From the NCBI RefSeq assembly GCF_002019665.1, contig NZ_KV917375.1, positions 814,001-878,000 of the forward strand: 64,000 nt of DNA, in the 5' to 3' direction. A program made the position numbers and the translations under genes. The stretch is from Sutcliffiella halmapala (lineage in GTDB: Bacteria; Bacillota; Bacilli; Bacillales; Bacillaceae_I). The notes under the pieces were generated by a model. It had not been told where the DNA came from. It saw only the letters and a list, made by a program, of their open reading frames with translations, and made no database searches. Shown piece by piece: positions 8,967 through 17,582 of this stretch (positions within the stretch are counted from its first letter, which is position 1; every line of letters starts with the position of its first letter).

Positions 8967-9093
8967 TTGGCAAGTTAGGCTTTTTCTAACTCCAAAGTAG
9001 CTCAGGTGAAGGGAGTGTTCACCTAGCCATTACATCCAATTTTTTTTATGGGTGCCGTATCTTGCTTACACTAGTCTGACGAGTGAAGGCGCC
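8967..9093 (+). promoter_or_regulatory. Hairpin-rich leader upstream of the ROK regulator
   Basis: Three hairpins follow one another. At 8967-8995 TTGG..AGTTAG pairs with CTAACTCCAA. At 9004-9024 AGGTGAA pairs with TTCACCT around GGGAGTG. At 9051-9093 GGTGCC pairs with GGCGCC and encloses a second stem, CACT..GT/AC..AGTG. The ribosome site at 9111 follows. A T-run at 9040-9047 is 15 nt from the second hairpin, so this is not a standard terminator. No known riboswitch class was recognised; an RNA function is inferred. Confidence 0.4.
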
Positions 9094-9123
9094 TGGGCTA
9101 CAATTAAAAAGGAGATAAGAAGA

Positions 9124-10281
9124 ATGTCATTTATTGGTCAAAATACATTAAGAACAAAGCAACTAAATAGAACGTTAGTTTTTCAAACCTTGTTACGATT
9201 AGAGGCGCCAACAAGACAGGAAATAGCCTCTTTTACTAAGCTAACGCCAGCAACCATTACGAATATCATTAGCGAGTTAATAGAAGAAGGTTTTGTCGTA
9301 GAGCTAGGAAACGGTGTGAGTGAACAAAAAAGGGCTGGCCGCAAAACAGTTGTGCTTGGATTAAATGAAAATTCAAGTAAGATTGCTGGAGTCCATATTC
9401 GGAGCGACCGAGTGGAAATAGGAATTGTGACGTTAAGAGGAACAGTGTTAAAGTCGACAAGCTTTCCTATCCCACCAAAGATAAAGCAAGATGATTTTCT
9501 TCAACTATTAAAAACGAAGTTACAAAGCTTTTTGCAACAAAATAAAACCATTCCTATTTCTTGCATAGGAGTCGGATCAGTTGGACTTGTGGACTATGAG
9601 AATGGAAGAATTTTAGAAGCAGAGCATTTAGGTTGGGAAAATGTTGACCTAGTTGCAGAGTTATCTACCACTTTTCAGCTTCCGGTATTTTTAGATCATC
9701 ATGTACGTGGTATGACATTAGCAGAGAAGATGTTCGGCTCATGTAAAAATCAATCTGACTTTTTAAGTGTCTATATTGGTCAAGGAATAGGTGCGGGACT
9801 ATTTTTGAAAGACCAGCTTTACCGCAGTGAAATGACAGGTGCAGGTGAGCTCGGTCATATGACTTTTCAACCTGAAGGTGTGGACTGCTGGTGTGGAAAT
9901 AAGGGGTGCTTAGAGCGCTACGCGTCTGAAGGAGCCATCAAGAATGAATTGAAGGTAGATTCCACGTTGAAGGTAATCGAAGCTTGTCAAAATGGTGAGA
10001 AAGAGGCCATTCAAACCCTCCGTACAGCAGGAAAAAGAATTGCTATTGTCCTTGCTTCCTTCCTTAATATGTTTCATGTCCAAAAAATTGTGATTGGTGG
10101 GGAGCTTGCGCATCAAGACCTACCGCTTTTGAATGAAATTAGAGAGGTCGCTAATTCACGTTCCTTTTTGGCTAAAAAAAGAAAAGTAGAAGTAGTAACA
10201 ACTGTCTTAGGGGAGCAGCAAGGAATCATTGGCGCAGCAAGTGTAGCGTTATTAGATGGAGTGTTCACTGCCACTAAATAA
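9124..10281 (+). CDS. ROK family transcriptional regulator
   Basis: A 385-residue repressor-type ROK protein. The N-terminal winged helix includes APTRQEIASFTKLTPATITNIISELIEEG. It is followed by an ASKHA sugar-kinase-like fold with IGQGIGAGLFL and the zinc signature GHMTF...CWCGNKGCLE (His and three Cys). These proteins usually bind an unphosphorylated sugar and repress sugar genes, as XylR and NagC do. An earlier in-frame start at 9052 exists, but ATG 9124 has GGAGATAAGA at good spacing and matches the typical short N terminus. It lies inside the sugar island and probably controls it. The long upstream region is rich in hairpins. Confidence 0.88.
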   Translation: MSFIGQNTLRTKQLNRTLVFQTLLRLEAPTRQEIASFTKLTPATITNIISELIEEGFVVELGNGVSEQKRAGRKTVVLGLNENSSKIAGVHIRSDRVEIGIVTLRGTVLKSTSFPIPPKIKQDDFLQLLKTKLQSFLQQNKTIPISCIGVGSVGLVDYENGRILEAEHLGWENVDLVAELSTTFQLPVFLDHHVRGMTLAEKMFGSCKNQSDFLSVYIGQGIGAGLFLKDQLYRSEMTGAGELGHMTFQPEGVDCWCGNKGCLERYASEGAIKNELKVDSTLKVIEACQNGEKEAIQTLRTAGKRIAIVLASFLNMFHVQKIVIGGELAHQDLPLLNEIREVANSRSFLAKKRKVEVVTTVLGEQQGIIGAASVALLDGVFTATK

Positions 10282-10368
10282 TGAAAAATAAGGTTGCTTT
10301 TACTAAATTCATTTGTGATTCAAATACGATGTATAACAAGAATCTATGCGAAAATGAGTGATGAATAG

Positions 10369-11247
10369 ATGAGACTCGGTTATTTAACCAATTCGCTTGT
10401 TCACCATGGCGTAACAGATATCGATAAAATAGTAGAGTGGTCATTGGAGCAAGGATTTGGTTCCCTAGAAATTGGACCAAATATTCCTTTTGATCATCTA
10501 GAAAGAGTCATTCGTGAAGGACAAATAGAGATTGCAGCTTTAACTTATTGTCGCAATTTTTTGAGTGAGGATGAAAGAATTGCTCAAGAACATCGAAAAG
10601 AATTAATGACTCGCATCCAAAAGGCGGGGGAGCTCGGGATACCGACTGTTGTCACTTCAACAGGAATATCGCCAAATGCGACAGGTGATAAATACGATGG
10701 CTATGACGCCATTCGTTCCAAGCCTGAATATAGCCTAGATCGAGTTGTTTCCTTTTTTGAAGAGGTAATTGTCGTAGCTGAGGAGGCAAATGTGAAGATT
10801 GCATTTGAGAATTGTCCCTTGATGGGAAATATTGCGATTTCACCTGAACTGTGGCATGTTTTATTTGAACGGCTTGGTTCGGAAAAGGTCGGTTTGGCCT
10901 ATGATCCGTCGCATCTGATGTGGCAATTTATTGATCCATATCTACCTATAAAAGAATTCGGAAATCGCATTTTTCATGTGCATGCAAAGGATACAGAGAT
11001 AAATATAGAACGATTGAAGAGAGTCGGATTCCTTACTGATTATAGTTGGTGGAGGTATCGCCTGCCCGGTCTTGGAGAGCTTAATTGGACTAAATTCATT
11101 TCAGAATTAAGGGAAGTCGGCTATAGCGGGGTTATTAGCATTGAACATGAAGATCCGGTATGGGGTGGTGACTTGGTGAAAACGAAGCAGGGCTTATTAA
11201 TTGCCAAGCAATATCTAGAGAGTGTACCTGGGTTAATAGAACGGTAG
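10369..11247 (+). CDS. Sugar phosphate isomerase/epimerase (xylose isomerase-like TIM barrel)
   Basis: A 292-residue TIM barrel. Metal-binding motifs include FENCPLMG (about 145-152), YDPSHLMWQF (about 177-186), HVHAKDTE (about 202-209) and SIEHEDPVWGG (near the end). The same HAKDT and SIEHEDP motifs occur in the partial protein at 1-363. The final residues of WWRYRLPGLGELNWTKF match a conserved loop of this subfamily. The start ATG has only a weak ribosome site, suggesting low or coupled translation. It ends the regulator-linked run and precedes a terminator. The likely role is isomerisation, epimerisation or lyase-type cleavage of an oxidised sugar from the Gfo/Idh enzymes. Confidence 0.86.
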   Translation: MRLGYLTNSLVHHGVTDIDKIVEWSLEQGFGSLEIGPNIPFDHLERVIREGQIEIAALTYCRNFLSEDERIAQEHRKELMTRIQKAGELGIPTVVTSTGISPNATGDKYDGYDAIRSKPEYSLDRVVSFFEEVIVVAEEANVKIAFENCPLMGNIAISPELWHVLFERLGSEKVGLAYDPSHLMWQFIDPYLPIKEFGNRIFHVHAKDTEINIERLKRVGFLTDYSWWRYRLPGLGELNWTKFISELREVGYSGVISIEHEDPVWGGDLVKTKQGLLIAKQYLESVPGLIER

Positions 11248-11261
11248 TATTAATAGTAAGT

Positions 11262-11296
11262 CAGAATTCCAAGAATGTGGATTCTGCCTTTTTTTT
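11262..11296 (+). terminator. Rho-independent terminator
   Basis: The stem CAGAATTC/GGATTCTG around CAAGAATGT is followed by eight T. It closes the sugar island. Confidence 0.75.
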
Positions 11297-11301
11297 CTGA
11301 A

Positions 11302-11488
11302 GGCTCTGTTAAAGTCCAGTGTTGATTTTTAGGTACATAGCTGTTGATTGGAGCACAAGGCGAAGACTCCTGCGGGAGATAGCGTTTTGTGGAGACCCCG
11401 CAGGAGCGCCAGCGACGAGGAGGCTCCACAAGCGCCCCGCGGAAAGCGAAGCCTTGTGCGGAAATCAACAGCTGTCTTTAACAGACCC
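11302..11488 (+). repeat. Dispersed GC-rich palindromic repeat, copy B (with terminal inverted repeats)
   Basis: The most complete copy. The outer ends are GGCTCTGTTAAAG and, inverted, CTTTAACAGACCC. Inside these, AGCTGTTGATT faces AATCAACAGCT. The core has CTCCTGCGGGA, GAGACCCCGCAGG, GAGGAGGCTCC and CCCGCGGAAAGCG. The nested inverted ends and intergenic position resemble a small non-autonomous mobile element. Open frames across it are by-products of the repeat. Confidence 0.9.
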
Positions 11489-11600
11489 TTTCTGAAAAAA
11501 GTCAGAAGGATGGCCGGAAAATTCAAAACCACAGTGAGAAAAGTTAGAAACTCGCAATTACGAAAACTAGGAATTGTGAAAGTAAGAGTTCCTTTATCTT

Positions 11601-11972
11601 TTATTTAGATGGAGAGTCTCTATGTTGTTTTTGAAATTCCTTCAAGGCGGAAATAATTTGTTCTTCAAAAGCTTCTGAGATCAACTCCACGCCATATTGA
11701 TAAGAAGGATACACTTTTTTCTGCCAAACAATTTTTCCGATTAATGAAAGCTCTTGATTTCCAATTGTAATCTGTAAGGTCAACTCAATATCTTTGTTAG
11801 ATGGGATATTTAAAGAACTTTGCATTCTCAAGCCGCTTGGACTAATATCCAACATCTTCCCTTCCCCTTCAGAAGAAGAAGCACTCTTGCCATCTATTCG
11901 GCTAATAAAAAAATTCATATCAACTGGAACCCCAAACTCATACCGAAAGGGCTCATTACGCTTATACTTCAT
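11601..11972 (-). CDS. PilZ domain protein, probable c-di-GMP receptor
   Basis: A 123-residue single PilZ domain. The RxxxxR-type ligand loop is KRNEPFRYEF (Arg5, Arg10) and the second motif is DISPSGLR (42-49), matching the D/NxSxxG signature. PilZ domains bind cyclic di-GMP and change motility, adhesion or secretion through a partner. A longer frame begins upstream, but the start chosen here has GGAGG 7 nt before it and begins at the conserved KRNEPFRY motif. It stands alone between the repeat and a divergent protease gene. An HD-GYP phosphodiesterase at 49156-50262 could belong to the same signalling network. Confidence 0.85.
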   Translation of the reverse strand: MKYKRNEPFRYEFGVPVDMNFFISRIDGKSASSSEGEGKMLDISPSGLRMQSSLNIPSNKDIELTLQITIGNQELSLIGKIVWQKKVYPSYQYGVELISEAFEEQIISALKEFQKQHRDSPSK

Positions 11973-12192
11973 ATCGAAGCCTCCATAAAAAATCAACATA
12001 CACATCTTAATACAAAATAACAAAAACCCTTCTACATGTAAATCAAAATCCCTGCTGGTGCCTGGCCCCATTGTAAATTATTTATCGCATGGAAAATTAA
12101 GGTGATTGTTTTGTGCGAATCTCTTATTTGCGATGGTTTACTCATGTATAATGGTAGTAGTGATTATGGAGAGTGAAAAAGAGGTAGCATTT

Positions 12193-12660
12193 ATGTGGGA
12201 TATTTTTTTGTTTTTATTTGTGGTTGTGCCCGTGGTTCATCTTATTCACGAATTGGGACATGTTCTTGTTGCAAAAATATATAACGTTACACAACCGAAA
12301 ATTGTGCTAGGAATGGGTCCTGAATTATTTCGTTTCACCCTTTTTGGAATCAATCTTAACGTGAATTACATAGTGTTTCTAGGCGGTTATTCTACTACTA
12401 CTAACGAGAAGGACGAGGAATTATCGGCTGGAAAAGTAGCTTTCATTTCTTTAGGTGGCCCACTTTTCAACATTGTGTCTATTATATTGATGCTTCCATT
12501 TTTAGCTAATCAACCGCTTATAATGGTGAATATGTTCTTCTTCTTTAGCTGTTGGATAGGATTCGTTAATTTAATCCCTTTTAAAATTGGTGAAAAGAAA
12601 TCAGATGGTTGGCAAGTAATAACTTCCTTATATAATCTAGCCAAATCTAAATTAGTTTAG
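12193..12660 (+). CDS. M50-like site-2 protease family membrane protein
   Basis: A 155-residue hydrophobic protein with the zinc motif HELGH (His19, Glu20, His23) in its first membrane helix and about four predicted membrane segments. PLFNIVSI resembles the third-helix region of M50 proteases, and a late NLIPF-type segment replaces the usual NxxPxxxxDG: here it reads NLIPFKIGEKKSDGW, so the Asp ligand is shifted or provided by SDG. Short M50 homologues of this size are common in Bacillaceae and mostly uncharacterised. ATG 12193 follows GAGGT at 7 nt; earlier in-frame ATGs lack ribosome sites. It lies 12 bp before the reductase gene and is probably co-transcribed with it. Confidence 0.7.
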   Translation: MWDIFLFLFVVVPVVHLIHELGHVLVAKIYNVTQPKIVLGMGPELFRFTLFGINLNVNYIVFLGGYSTTTNEKDEELSAGKVAFISLGGPLFNIVSIILMLPFLANQPLIMVNMFFFFSCWIGFVNLIPFKIGEKKSDGWQVITSLYNLAKSKLV

Positions 12661-12672
12661 GAGGATACATGA

Positions 12673-13428
12673 ATGAAATATTTTATTATAACAGGTGCTT
12701 CGAAGGGACTTGGAGAAGCAACTGTTCAGCATTTATTACAGGAAAATCATCATTTGATTTGTATCGCTAGAACTGAAAATGAGCAGCTTGTGCAAGAAGC
12801 TCATGAAAGTGGAGTAGAATTACGATTTATTCATGAGGACTTGAGTAAGTATGACAGAGTAACGGAAATGGTTCGAGATGTTTTACATTCTATTGAAATG
12901 GAAGATGTAGAAGAAATCTATTTTATTAATAATGCAGGAATGGTAGATCCAATAAAACCTGCTGGTAAAGCAGAAGAATCTCTTGTTACCAAGAGTATTC
13001 ATTTAAACCTATTAACACCGATGCTCGTAACGAATGAATTCCTGCGGATCACAGAATCCTGGCCATGTAAAAAGGTAATGGTGAATATTAGCTCTGGAGC
13101 AGCGAATCGGCCTGTTTTTGGATGGAATACCTATGGAACAACAAAGGCAGGGCTTGATATGTTTACAAAATCCGTGGGACTTGAGCAGCAATTTGCAACA
13201 TATCCTACGACACTTCTTGCTTTTTCACCGGGAATAATGGATACGGACATGCAAGGAATCATTCGACAAACGAATAAAGAGGACTTTACAAGTGTAGATG
13301 TATTCAAAAACTATCATGAAAAAGGAGAGCTGCGTTCGCCTTCTTTTGTCGCAGATAAAATGCTAGGTTTAATACTATCTGATCAAATTGAAAATGGTAG
13401 AGTGTATGATATTAAAGAGTTTATTTAA
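12673..13428 (+). CDS. yueD: SDR family oxidoreductase, benzil reductase (YueD)-like
   Basis: A 251-residue short-chain dehydrogenase. It has the NADP-binding motif TGASKGLG (7-14), NNAG (about 89-92), a serine in the VNISSG strand and the catalytic YGTTK (Tyr and Lys). The overall pattern resembles YueD/(S)-benzoin-forming benzil reductase of bacilli, although the physiological substrate is unknown. The start follows AGGAGG by 8 nt. The preceding protease gene is 12 bp upstream. A bidirectional terminator separates it from the convergent siderophore-binding lipoprotein. Other SDR functions cannot be excluded. Confidence 0.78.
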   Translation: MKYFIITGASKGLGEATVQHLLQENHHLICIARTENEQLVQEAHESGVELRFIHEDLSKYDRVTEMVRDVLHSIEMEDVEEIYFINNAGMVDPIKPAGKAEESLVTKSIHLNLLTPMLVTNEFLRITESWPCKKVMVNISSGAANRPVFGWNTYGTTKAGLDMFTKSVGLEQQFATYPTTLLAFSPGIMDTDMQGIIRQTNKEDFTSVDVFKNYHEKGELRSPSFVADKMLGLILSDQIENGRVYDIKEFI

Positions 13429-13474
13429 AGAAAGAATAGGCAGACATTTTTGAATCTATTTCATAAAATAATAG

Positions 13475-13506
13475 AAAAAAGAGATAGCCGCAGCTATCTC
13501 TTTTGG
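13475..13506. terminator. Bidirectional terminator
   Basis: A perfect stem AAAAGAGATAGC/GCTATCTCTTTT with a CGCA loop and A/T runs on both sides. It serves the reductase (+) and the lipoprotein gene (-). Confidence 0.88.
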
Positions 13507-13522
13507 AGTAAGAACTATTTAA

Positions 13523-14506
13523 TCAATCTAAAAAGAATTTCTCGATATCGTCTAGCATCATGTTTGCTGCAAGTACGCCACCTGCAGTGTTCCATATAGG
13601 GTCACTTACTTCGTGAACATTTCCAGCTTTAACCACTTCTAAGTTTTGGAATAAAGGATCTTTTAGCCATTCTTCCTTCACTTTGCTTGCTTCCCCATCA
13701 CCAGTTTCATAAGAGAAATGGAATAAGATATCTCCATCCATTGCAGGGATTCTTTCTTTAGTTGTATTCATTTCAGCAAAATCATCTACGTCTTGTGATT
13801 CAGGTCTAGCAAATCCTAGTTGTTCAAGAATAACACCTGAGAAGGAATCTTTATGGTAAATACGAACATCACCAGCAGTGAAGCGTACCATAGAAACCTC
13901 TTGTTCCAACTTATCTCCTAGCTCTTCGCTAATACCTTTAATACGTGCATCATATTCAGCGATTACTTTCTCGCCTTCTTCTACTTTATTTAAAGCTTTT
14001 GCATATAATTCAAAGTTTTCTTTCCAGTTTCCTCTTAACGCTTCAGCAAAAACCGTAGGTGCGATTGCGTTTAATTGCTCGTACACATCTTCTTGACGGA
14101 TCTTATTTCCGATAATTAGATCTGGTTGTAGAGCAGCGATTACTTCTAAGTTAACGGCACTTTCTGTACCAACAACTTCTACGCCTTCCATCTGATCAGC
14201 GATATGCTCGTACCATGGATCACCTAACCAAGATTGAACCGCTCCAACAGGAGTAATTCCCATTGCAAGAAGTGCTTCAGTTCCTTCATTTGTTAAAATA
14301 ACTACTTTCTTAGGAGTACCTTCAATTGTAGCTGTACCCATTGCGTGTTCTACCGTATAAGAAGTTTCTTCCGTTGGAGCATCTCCAGCGCCATCTTCAT
14401 CCTTGCTTGCATTATTGTTCCCATTATTGCTAGAACATGCTGCTAAAACTAAGGATGTGATGATGCTTAATAGAAATAATGTAAATAGCTTTTTATTTTT
14501 CAACAT
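13523..14506 (-). CDS. Iron-siderophore ABC transporter substrate-binding lipoprotein
   Basis: A 327-residue periplasmic-binding-protein-like lipoprotein. The signal peptide ends in LVLAACSS, so Cys23 should be lipidated. The mature part has the type III fold pattern: VVILTNEGTEALLAMGITPVGA, LEVIAALQPDLIIGN and a C-terminal GGVLAANMMLDDIEKFF. It resembles YfiY-type receptors for hydroxamate siderophores. It is divergent from the permease operon across a 180-bp region with two Fur boxes, and the nearer box (14530-14544) overlaps its promoter region. It delivers ferric siderophore to the permeases encoded at 14690-16746. The exact siderophore cannot be determined from sequence alone. Confidence 0.88.
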   Translation of the reverse strand: MLKNKKLFTLFLLSIITSLVLAACSSNNGNNNASKDEDGAGDAPTEETSYTVEHAMGTATIEGTPKKVVILTNEGTEALLAMGITPVGAVQSWLGDPWYEHIADQMEGVEVVGTESAVNLEVIAALQPDLIIGNKIRQEDVYEQLNAIAPTVFAEALRGNWKENFELYAKALNKVEEGEKVIAEYDARIKGISEELGDKLEQEVSMVRFTAGDVRIYHKDSFSGVILEQLGFARPESQDVDDFAEMNTTKERIPAMDGDILFHFSYETGDGEASKVKEEWLKDPLFQNLEVVKAGNVHEVSDPIWNTAGGVLAANMMLDDIEKFFLD

Positions 14507-14529
14507 AATATGTAGCCCCCGTCAAATCT

Positions 14530-14544
14530 TGATAATGATTTTCA
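14530..14544. promoter_or_regulatory. Fur box (lipoprotein side)
   Basis: TGATAATGATTTTCA differs from the 7-1-7 Fur consensus TGATAATNATTATCA at one position. It lies 24 bp upstream of the lipoprotein start. Confidence 0.85.
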
Positions 14545-14593
14545 TTTACACATTTGATAGTACTGTTCTTGATTATTATTGTCAATATTTTTC

Positions 14594-14608
14594 TGAGAAT
14601 GATTTTCA
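14594..14608. promoter_or_regulatory. Fur box (permease side)
   Basis: TGAGAATGATTTTCA differs from the Fur consensus at two positions. It lies about 80 bp before the first permease start, so both divergent units should be repressed when iron is plentiful. Confidence 0.8.
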
Positions 14609-14689
14609 AAGTCATTGACACAATGCGTCTATTCTCCTAAACTTAAATTGGGTAAAAAAAAAGGATATATAGATAGAAGGTACACAGAT

Positions 14690-15694
14690 ATGTTACTACG
14701 TACAACAAGCCAAAAAGCAGTAGGTTTATTAATAGGATTCTTTCTATTATTTCTTTGCTTCGTTGCAAGCATTATATATGGTTATACCGATACTAGCCTC
14801 TCATTAGCAATCGATGCATTTCGAAACTTCGATGGATCGAACGAACATATCATCGTGCAATCTGTTCGTTTACCACGTGCAGTAGTTGCTGCGATTGTGG
14901 GAGCAAGCTTGGCAGTGTCAGGATTGTGGATGCAAGCATTAACAAAGAATCCACTCGCTTCACCTGGGATATTCGGAATCAACGCAGGAGCAAGCTTTTT
15001 CGTCGTAATAGCTGTTTCCTTTTTTTCCGTTACTTCCTTACAAACATATACATGGTTAGCATTTTTAGGAGCAGCGGTTGCAGCTTTCGCCGTATATTTT
15101 ATTGGTTCTATTGGTCGAGAGGGTTTGACTCCAATGAAACTTACCCTTGCAGGGGCTGCTTTTGCAGCAATGTTTTCCTCGCTTACACAAGGGTTTTTAG
15201 TAGTAAACGAAACTGCATTGGATCAAGTGTTATTTTGGCTAGCAGGATCCGTACAAGGTCGTAAGCTTGATATCGTATATGCGGTACTTCCTTATATTGC
15301 AGTTGCTGGAATAGGATCCTTATTTATAGGAAGAAAAATGAACCTGCTCGCAATGGGAGACGATGTTGCGACTAGTTTAGGTGTAAAAACAGGGCTATTA
15401 AAACTGACTGCCGCTATCATTATCATCCTATTAGCAGGTGGAGCAGTTGCGATTGCAGGTCCAATTGTATTCATAGGGATTGTCATTCCCCATTTAGCTA
15501 GATTCTTTGTAGGAACCGATCATCGCTGGTTGGCACCATACTGTAGTATTTTAGGCGCAATGCTCTTACTGGTTGCAGATATTGGAGCGCGTTATGTAAT
15601 CATGCCACAGGAAGTACCTGTTGGTGTAATGACGGCAATCATTGGGACTCCATTCTTCATTTATATTGCACGTAGGGGGTTCCATGGGAAATGA
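14690..15694 (+). CDS. FecCD family iron-siderophore ABC permease
   Basis: A 334-residue polytopic protein of the BtuC/FecCD family with about ten membrane helices. Typical motifs are VRLPRAVVAAIVGASLAVSG, NPLASPGIFGINAGA and GPIVFIGIVIPHLAR near the coupling region. A longer frame begins at 14615, but ATG 14690 has GAAGG 9 nt upstream and gives the normal N terminus. Its stop overlaps the next start (ATGA), so it is translationally coupled to the second permease. The two form the heterodimeric channel that takes up ferric siderophore from the lipoprotein. It is likely induced under iron starvation through the Fur box at 14594. Confidence 0.9.
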   Translation: MLLRTTSQKAVGLLIGFFLLFLCFVASIIYGYTDTSLSLAIDAFRNFDGSNEHIIVQSVRLPRAVVAAIVGASLAVSGLWMQALTKNPLASPGIFGINAGASFFVVIAVSFFSVTSLQTYTWLAFLGAAVAAFAVYFIGSIGREGLTPMKLTLAGAAFAAMFSSLTQGFLVVNETALDQVLFWLAGSVQGRKLDIVYAVLPYIAVAGIGSLFIGRKMNLLAMGDDVATSLGVKTGLLKLTAAIIIILLAGGAVAIAGPIVFIGIVIPHLARFFVGTDHRWLAPYCSILGAMLLLVADIGARYVIMPQEVPVGVMTAIIGTPFFIYIARRGFHGK

Positions 15695-16746
15695 GAAAAT
15701 ATAGAACGCTCCGACTAGGGAAAGAAACTATTTCCTTTTTTGTAGAAAAAAAATCAATACTTACTATCATCGGGTTAGCATTATCAGTTGTTACTTTATT
15801 CATTTTAAGCACTGGTATGGGGGATATGAAAATCTCTCCATGGAATGTCGTTAAGGTATTCATGGGAAATGGCGATCAAATGGAAACATTAGTGGTTCAA
15901 TCCTTCCGTCTACCGCGAATAATTATTGCACTATTAGTTGGGATGTCACTTGCAGTTGCTGGTGCGATATTGCAAGGCATAATTCGTAACCCACTGGCAT
16001 CTCCTGATATTATAGGATTAACGGGTGGGGCTTCTACTGCGGTTGTTTTATTTTTAGCGCTTTTTAGCGATAGCAATAATTCTTTAACAGTTAGTATTCA
16101 GTGGCTACCATTGAGCGCATTTATTGGTGCAACAGCCATCGCAATTATTGTTTATACTTTATCTTGGAAAAACGGCTTGTCTCCTGTGCGCCTTGTTTTA
16201 ATTGGGATTGGGATATCAACTTTGATGCAAGCTTTAACCACTTTATTCATGGTGCTTGGTCCAATTTACCGAGCAAGCCAAGCAAATATTTGGATTACTG
16301 GAACAGTATACGGCTCCAACTGGAGTCATGTGAAAATATTATTACCTTGGACCTTGATCCTACTAATTGTCAGCTTCATGGTAGTGCGTCATCTTAACAT
16401 TCAAGAGCTTGGGGACGAAATAGCTACAGGTGTAGGGGGAGCTGTTCATAAGCATCGAGTTGGTCTGTTATTCTTAAGTACTGCCTTAACTGGTGGAGCG
16501 GTTGCTTTTGCTGGAGGAATTGGGTTTGTTGGATTAATGGCTCCCCATATTGCGAGACGGCTTGTAGGCTCCTCATTCGGAGTGCTGATACCAACCTCAG
16601 CATTTATTGGAGCATTTCTCGTTATGCTTGCGGACTTAATTGGTCGAACATTATTCTCTCCATTAGAAATACCAGCAGGCGTATTTACAGCTTCAATTGG
16701 CGCACCATACTTTATATATCTGCTTTATAAAACGAGAAACACTTGA
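15691..16746 (+). CDS. FecCD family iron-siderophore ABC permease, second subunit
   Basis: A 351-residue FecCD homologue. Family motifs are [36 protein letters not shown] and [16 protein letters not shown]. It starts at an ATGA overlap with the first permease and is followed 17 bp later by the ATPase gene, so the three are one operon. The N terminus carries a basic stretch before the first helix. It pairs with the 14690 gene product as the second half of the membrane channel. Sequence alone does not tell which hydroxamate or catecholate siderophore is used. Confidence 0.9.
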   Translation: MRKYRTLRLGKETISFFVEKKSILTIIGLALSVVTLFILSTGMGDMKISPWNVVKVFMGNGDQMETLVVQSFRLPRIIIALLVGMSLAVAGAILQGIIRNPLASPDIIGLTGGASTAVVLFLALFSDSNNSLTVSIQWLPLSAFIGATAIAIIVYTLSWKNGLSPVRLVLIGIGISTLMQALTTLFMVLGPIYRASQANIWITGTVYGSNWSHVKILLPWTLILLIVSFMVVRHLNIQELGDEIATGVGGAVHKHRVGLLFLSTALTGGAVAFAGGIGFVGLMAPHIARRLVGSSFGVLIPTSAFIGAFLVMLADLIGRTLFSPLEIPAGVFTASIGAPYFIYLLYKTRNT

Positions 16747-16763
16747 CGAAAGGTGGAAGTAAA

Positions 16764-17582
16764 ATGAACGCATTAGAAACTCAATCTTTAACACTATCCT
16801 ATGGTGATTCCATTATAATTGAGGAATTAGATTTAAAGATCCCAAAAGGGGAAATTACCGTTTTCATCGGAGGAAATGGTTGCGGAAAATCCACCCTACT
16901 TCGTTCGTTAGCTCGTTTATTAAAGCCTAAAGATGGCAATGTACTTTTAGAAGGAAAAGCAATCTCTGAACAATCGACTAAAGAAATCGCGAAGCAACTC
17001 GCAATTTTACCACAGGGACCAACTGCACCGGAAGGCTTATCTGTTCTTCAATTAGTAAAGCAAGGCAGATATCCTTATCAATCTTGGTTAAAGCAGTGGT
17101 CAAAGCATGACGAAAAAGTAGTGAGGGATTCTTTAAAAGCTACAGGAATGGAAGAATTGGCAGAAAGAACAGTTGATTCCCTTTCTGGTGGTCAGCGCCA
17201 ACGTGCCTGGATTGCGATGACCCTTGCACAAGAAACGGATGTCATTTTATTAGATGAGCCAACTACTTACCTAGATTTAACCCATCAAATTGAAATTCTA
17301 GATTTACTTTTTGAATTAAATGAAAAAGAAAATCGCACGATTATTATGGTGTTGCATGATTTAAATCTAGCGTGTCGCTACGCGCATCATATTGTAGCAA
17401 TACGTGACAAACAAATTTATGCACAAGGTAAGCCAGAAGAAGTTATAAACTGTTCCCTGGTAAAAAACGTGTTTGATATGAACTGCCAAGTAACGACAGA
17501 TCCACTCTTTGGTACTCCATTATGTATTCCTCATGGTAGAGGAAGATGTATCGTACCTAATATTGAAGGGTTGAGGGCATGA
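16764..17582 (+). CDS. Iron-siderophore ABC transporter ATP-binding protein (YusV-like)
   Basis: A 272-residue ABC ATPase: Walker [10 protein letters not shown], signature LSGGQRQR, Walker [13 protein letters not shown] and the switch His in VLHDLNLA. The family pattern fits FecE/YusV, the shared ATPase for several siderophore systems in bacilli. ATG 16764 follows AGGTGG by 7 nt; a TTG at 16743 in the same frame is less likely. Its stop overlaps the next start, coupling it to the FhuF-like gene. It powers the two FecCD permeases. Confidence 0.9.
   Translation: MNALETQSLTLSYGDSIIIEELDLKIPKGEITVFIGGNGCGKSTLLRSLARLLKPKDGNVLLEGKAISEQSTKEIAKQLAILPQGPTAPEGLSVLQLVKQGRYPYQSWLKQWSKHDEKVVRDSLKATGMEELAERTVDSLSGGQRQRAWIAMTLAQETDVILLDEPTTYLDLTHQIEILDLLFELNEKENRTIIMVLHDLNLACRYAHHIVAIRDKQIYAQGKPEEVINCSLVKNVFDMNCQVTTDPLFGTPLCIPHGRGRCIVPNIEGLRA

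Noticed and set aside
11348-11608. An 86-codon plus-strand frame with basic, Arg-rich product
   Set aside because: It lies inside repeat copy B and runs into unrelated sequence. Equivalent frames exist in other copies and are by-products of the repeat.
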